The notes beneath the pieces are model-generated. The model saw only the letters and a list, made by a program, of their open reading frames with translations. It ran no database searches and was not told the origin of the DNA. Of a stretch of DNA of 19,457 nucleotides, positions 17,821 to 19,457 are shown one piece after another. Numbering within the stretch: position 1 is the stretch's first letter; the number at the start of each line of letters is the position of its first letter. The DNA is taken from assembly GCA_004000155.1 (NCBI GenBank), contig RCSS01000090.1:1-19457 (forward strand), written 5' to 3'. The position numbers were made by a program, and so were the translations under genes. Origin of the DNA: Tubulinosema ratisbonensis. Taxonomy: Eukaryota; Microsporidia; Tubulinosematidae.

Positions 17821-18060
17821 CTTTTGTTGCCTAAGGATGGGAAATCCATACGAAGATCTTTTCGCTATACCTTCCATATAAAATATTAATATCTAGTTAA
17901 AAGAAACATACAGTAAAATATGTTTCTACATAATTAGGTATAGCTCAAGATACTGCGATCCTTTTATTTTTTAAAATCCACCCCGTGCACTCTAATATTA
18001 AATCCTTTCACCTTAAACACCTGCTTACAAGGAAATTTTCCTCTTAGTCAGACAATAACA
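17821..18060 (-). repeat. Dispersed repeat, copy R4 (longer form, ~240 bp)
   Basis: Read on the minus strand, it ends in CTTCGTATGGATTTCCCATC and CTTAGGCAACAAAAG. Its core is CGCAGTATCTTGAGCTATAC, CTAATTATGTAGAAACATAT and TTTACTGTATGTTTC. It begins near GTCTGACTAAG, the counterpart of ACAGACTTAG in R2 and R3. About 40 extra bases, including the palindrome AGGAAAATTTCCT, lie near its left end, so it is longer than the other three. It is the best-preserved copy in the core. It sits just downstream of the Rtt109-like gene. Confidence 0.72.
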
Positions 18061-18134
18061 AATATTATTTTTTTGCAGAATAAACATTATTTTTATTAAA
18101 AGAAATCTAAGCTGTGTTTAAAAAAAATCTTTTA

Positions 18135-18929
18135 TTAAATATTTTTATTATTTTTCTTTACAGGGTTAAGAAAAATCACATTTTCTTCAACTTCTTTATA
18201 AATTTTACATTTAAGAAAATCAAATTCGATCTTTTCAAAATAAAACATTTTCATAAAATTAAAAGTACATTCTTTTCCATTCTGTAAATTAGAAAAATCN
18301 CCATTTCTTAAAAATGACAAAGCTCTTCTCACAACAGAATTCTCTTCAAAAACACATTCTTTAGCAAAAGAATTTATCTCNTTTTTCTCCAAATAAATCA
18401 AAGATCCTTTTATAAAATCTGCTCTGTGCAAAAGTGATTGGTAAAACAAAGAAATTTCTTGTTCGTCTATTTTAGTTTTTCTTTTTGGATCATCATCAAA
18501 CATTCTAATTTGGTTTATTAATTTATAAGGAAAACTCTTTTCTTTTGTTAGATTGGAATAAGTGTGCACCTTTCCTAAATTTAAGTTAGTAAAATGATTT
18601 TTCCAGAAAGATTCTAATTTTTTAGGGGTGTAAAATCCTTTCGAAGGGTTAAGTTCACTCTTCCCAAAAATAGTTTCTTTTTTTGGGATAGAAAATACTG
18701 AAATAATAGAAGAATCTAAGTTACAAACATAACTTATTAAAGAAAATACAACATCTTTCTGTGTTTCTCTTGGGAAAATCAATCCTGTTGTGTCTAATGA
18801 TTCTATATAAACTACATCTGAGTGGTGTTGTAATAAACAACCTGCCACAAAAACAATGTTATTTTGTAAAACTAAAATTAAACTTTCATTTTCAGAGGTA
18901 ATTAATAATAAAGTTAAGTCATTTGCCAT
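18135..18929 (-). CDS. RTT109: Rtt109/KAT11-type histone H3 acetyltransferase
   Basis: Rtt109 is the fungal acetyltransferase that, with Asf1 or Vps75, acetylates new histone H3 (K56, K9, K27) during DNA replication; it is structurally related to p300. The 264-residue product keeps the signatures I know from yeast. VYIESLDTTGL (40-50) contains D46, matching the VDTTG aspartate required in yeast (D89). FGKSELNPSKGFYTPKKLESFWKNHF (88-113) matches the family's YLFPxSxKNPxKHxLxGxxLLxWW stretch. MFDDDPKR (143-150) matches FDDPKSRF with its essential Asp pair (here D146/D147) and the autoacetylated lysine (here K149). It is much shorter than yeast Rtt109 (436), through trimmed loops and termini. 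Two unresolved bases (18381, 18300) fall in residues 183 and 210. The ATG has CCC seven bases upstream. A different fold is possible, but three motifs in the right order make this the best reading. Confidence 0.78.
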   Translation of the reverse strand: MANDLTLLLITSENESLILVLQNNIVFVAGCLLQHHSDVVYIESLDTTGLIFPRETQKDVVFSLISYVCNLDSSIISVFSIPKKETIFGKSELNPSKGFYTPKKLESFWKNHFTNLNLGKVHTYSNLTKEKSFPYKLINQIRMFDDDPKRKTKIDEQEISLFYQSLLHRADFIKGSLIYLEKXEINSFAKECVFEENSVVRRALSFLRNXDFSNLQNGKECTFNFMKMFYFEKIEFDFLKCKIYKEVEENVIFLNPVKKNNKNI

Positions 18930-18935
18930 TTTAAA

Positions 18936-18938
18936 GGG
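18936..18938 (-). promoter_or_regulatory. CCC start-adjacent motif of the Rtt109-like gene
   Basis: Minus-strand TACCCTTTAAAATGGC: CCC seven bases before the ATG, in a C-poor spacer. Confidence 0.5.
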
Positions 18939-19394
18939 TAAGTTTTATTATTTTTTAAGGCTTTGTTTATAAAGCATTTTTTAAAAAAGAAAAAAATAAT
19001 AATTTAGCATTTTAAAAAATTTTATTTTAATAATTTAAATTAATAAAGGTATAAAAAATTATAAAAATAAAATTATTTTTTAAAATTAAATAATTTTGAT
19101 TGTCTTAGAAATTTACTTTGAAACAAATTAAAAGTTGAACCATTGAGTGTTTGAGAAATCATTATTGTTTGAATAAAAAGAGTTATTTTCTTAAAACATT
19201 ATTTAATCATTTTATGACGTATTTATACTTTTATTGTTTCAGATGTTTAATTATTATATCTGTAGGAAATATCTAAAGGATATTTTCTAGAAAAATAATT
19301 GTTTAAATATTTTATTTATTAACCCCGAAAGAATCCTAATTTAAATAAAGAAGTATTAAACAACGACAATATCAATAAATCATCTGAACATATA

Positions 19395-19415
19395 AAAGTC
19401 AAAGTCAAAGTCAAA
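19395..19415 (+). repeat. Short tandem repeat, AAAGTC x3.5
   Basis: Three perfect AAAGTC units followed by AAA. A simple microsatellite-like array with no evident function. Confidence 0.8.
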
Positions 19416-19457
19416 TTACTATTACCTGAATATCCATGACATACTGAGAGATAATAT

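Larger units (their letters stand above)
18930..19457. other. AT-rich intergenic stretch to the window end
   Basis: No gene seen. It contains a short tandem repeat near the end and may hold the promoter of the Rtt109-like gene. Confidence 0.5.

Noticed and set aside
1..19457. Bacterial features: operons with Shine-Dalgarno sites, CRISPR arrays, insertion sequences
   Set aside because: The proteins are eukaryotic, no spaced direct-repeat array or transposase frame is present, and starts show CCC rather than purine-rich ribosome-binding sites.

Overview
This window looks like nuclear DNA of a microsporidian (obligate intracellular, fungus-related parasite), from a species with an expanded, very AT-rich genome. 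Three things support this. (1) The recognisable proteins are eukaryotic housekeeping factors in shortened form: Trm61, signal peptidase subunit Spc3, Yos1/IER3IP1, TFIIH subunit Tfb2/p52, eIF5B and an Rtt109-type histone acetyltransferase. None shows an intron. (2) Most genes carry a CCC (or CC) triplet within a few bases of the initiator ATG, a start-adjacent signal described for microsporidia. (3) Long, almost purely A+T spacers separate the genes, as in the large AT-rich microsporidian genomes rather than the compact Encephalitozoon type. I do not assign a species.

Layout. 274-1824 (-): a 516-residue protein I do not recognise. 1825-4089: a 2.3 kb gene desert holding one copy of a dispersed repeat. 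4090-5629: a compact island with TRM61 (-), SPC3 (+) divergent from it across only 40 bp, and YOS1 (+) 39 bp after SPC3. 6107-6304: a second repeat copy. 6385-7641 (-): TFB2. 8405-10699 (+): eIF5B. 12060-16652: three minus-strand genes for small proteins with N-terminal signal-like segments that appear to be diverged members of one family, spaced 1.3-1.8 kb apart. Repeat copies 3 and 4 lie around this array, one between members A and B and one beyond member C. 18135-18929 (-): the Rtt109-like gene.

How the genes relate. SPC3 and YOS1 both serve the early secretory pathway (signal-peptide removal and ER-to-Golgi traffic). TFB2, eIF5B and TRM61 serve transcription/repair, translation initiation and tRNA modification. 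The Rtt109-like protein would act on newly made histone H3. The secreted-like family and the 516-residue protein are the lineage-specific part of the window.

The most interesting signals are (a) the putative tandem family of small secreted proteins and (b) a dispersed repeat of about 197 bp, present four times in 19.5 kb in both orientations, that none of the genes explain. Both rest on alignment by eye. Nine single unresolved bases (N) lie at 3530, 5932, 5955, 6337, 6784, 10713, 12169, 18300 and 18381; none breaks a called reading frame.
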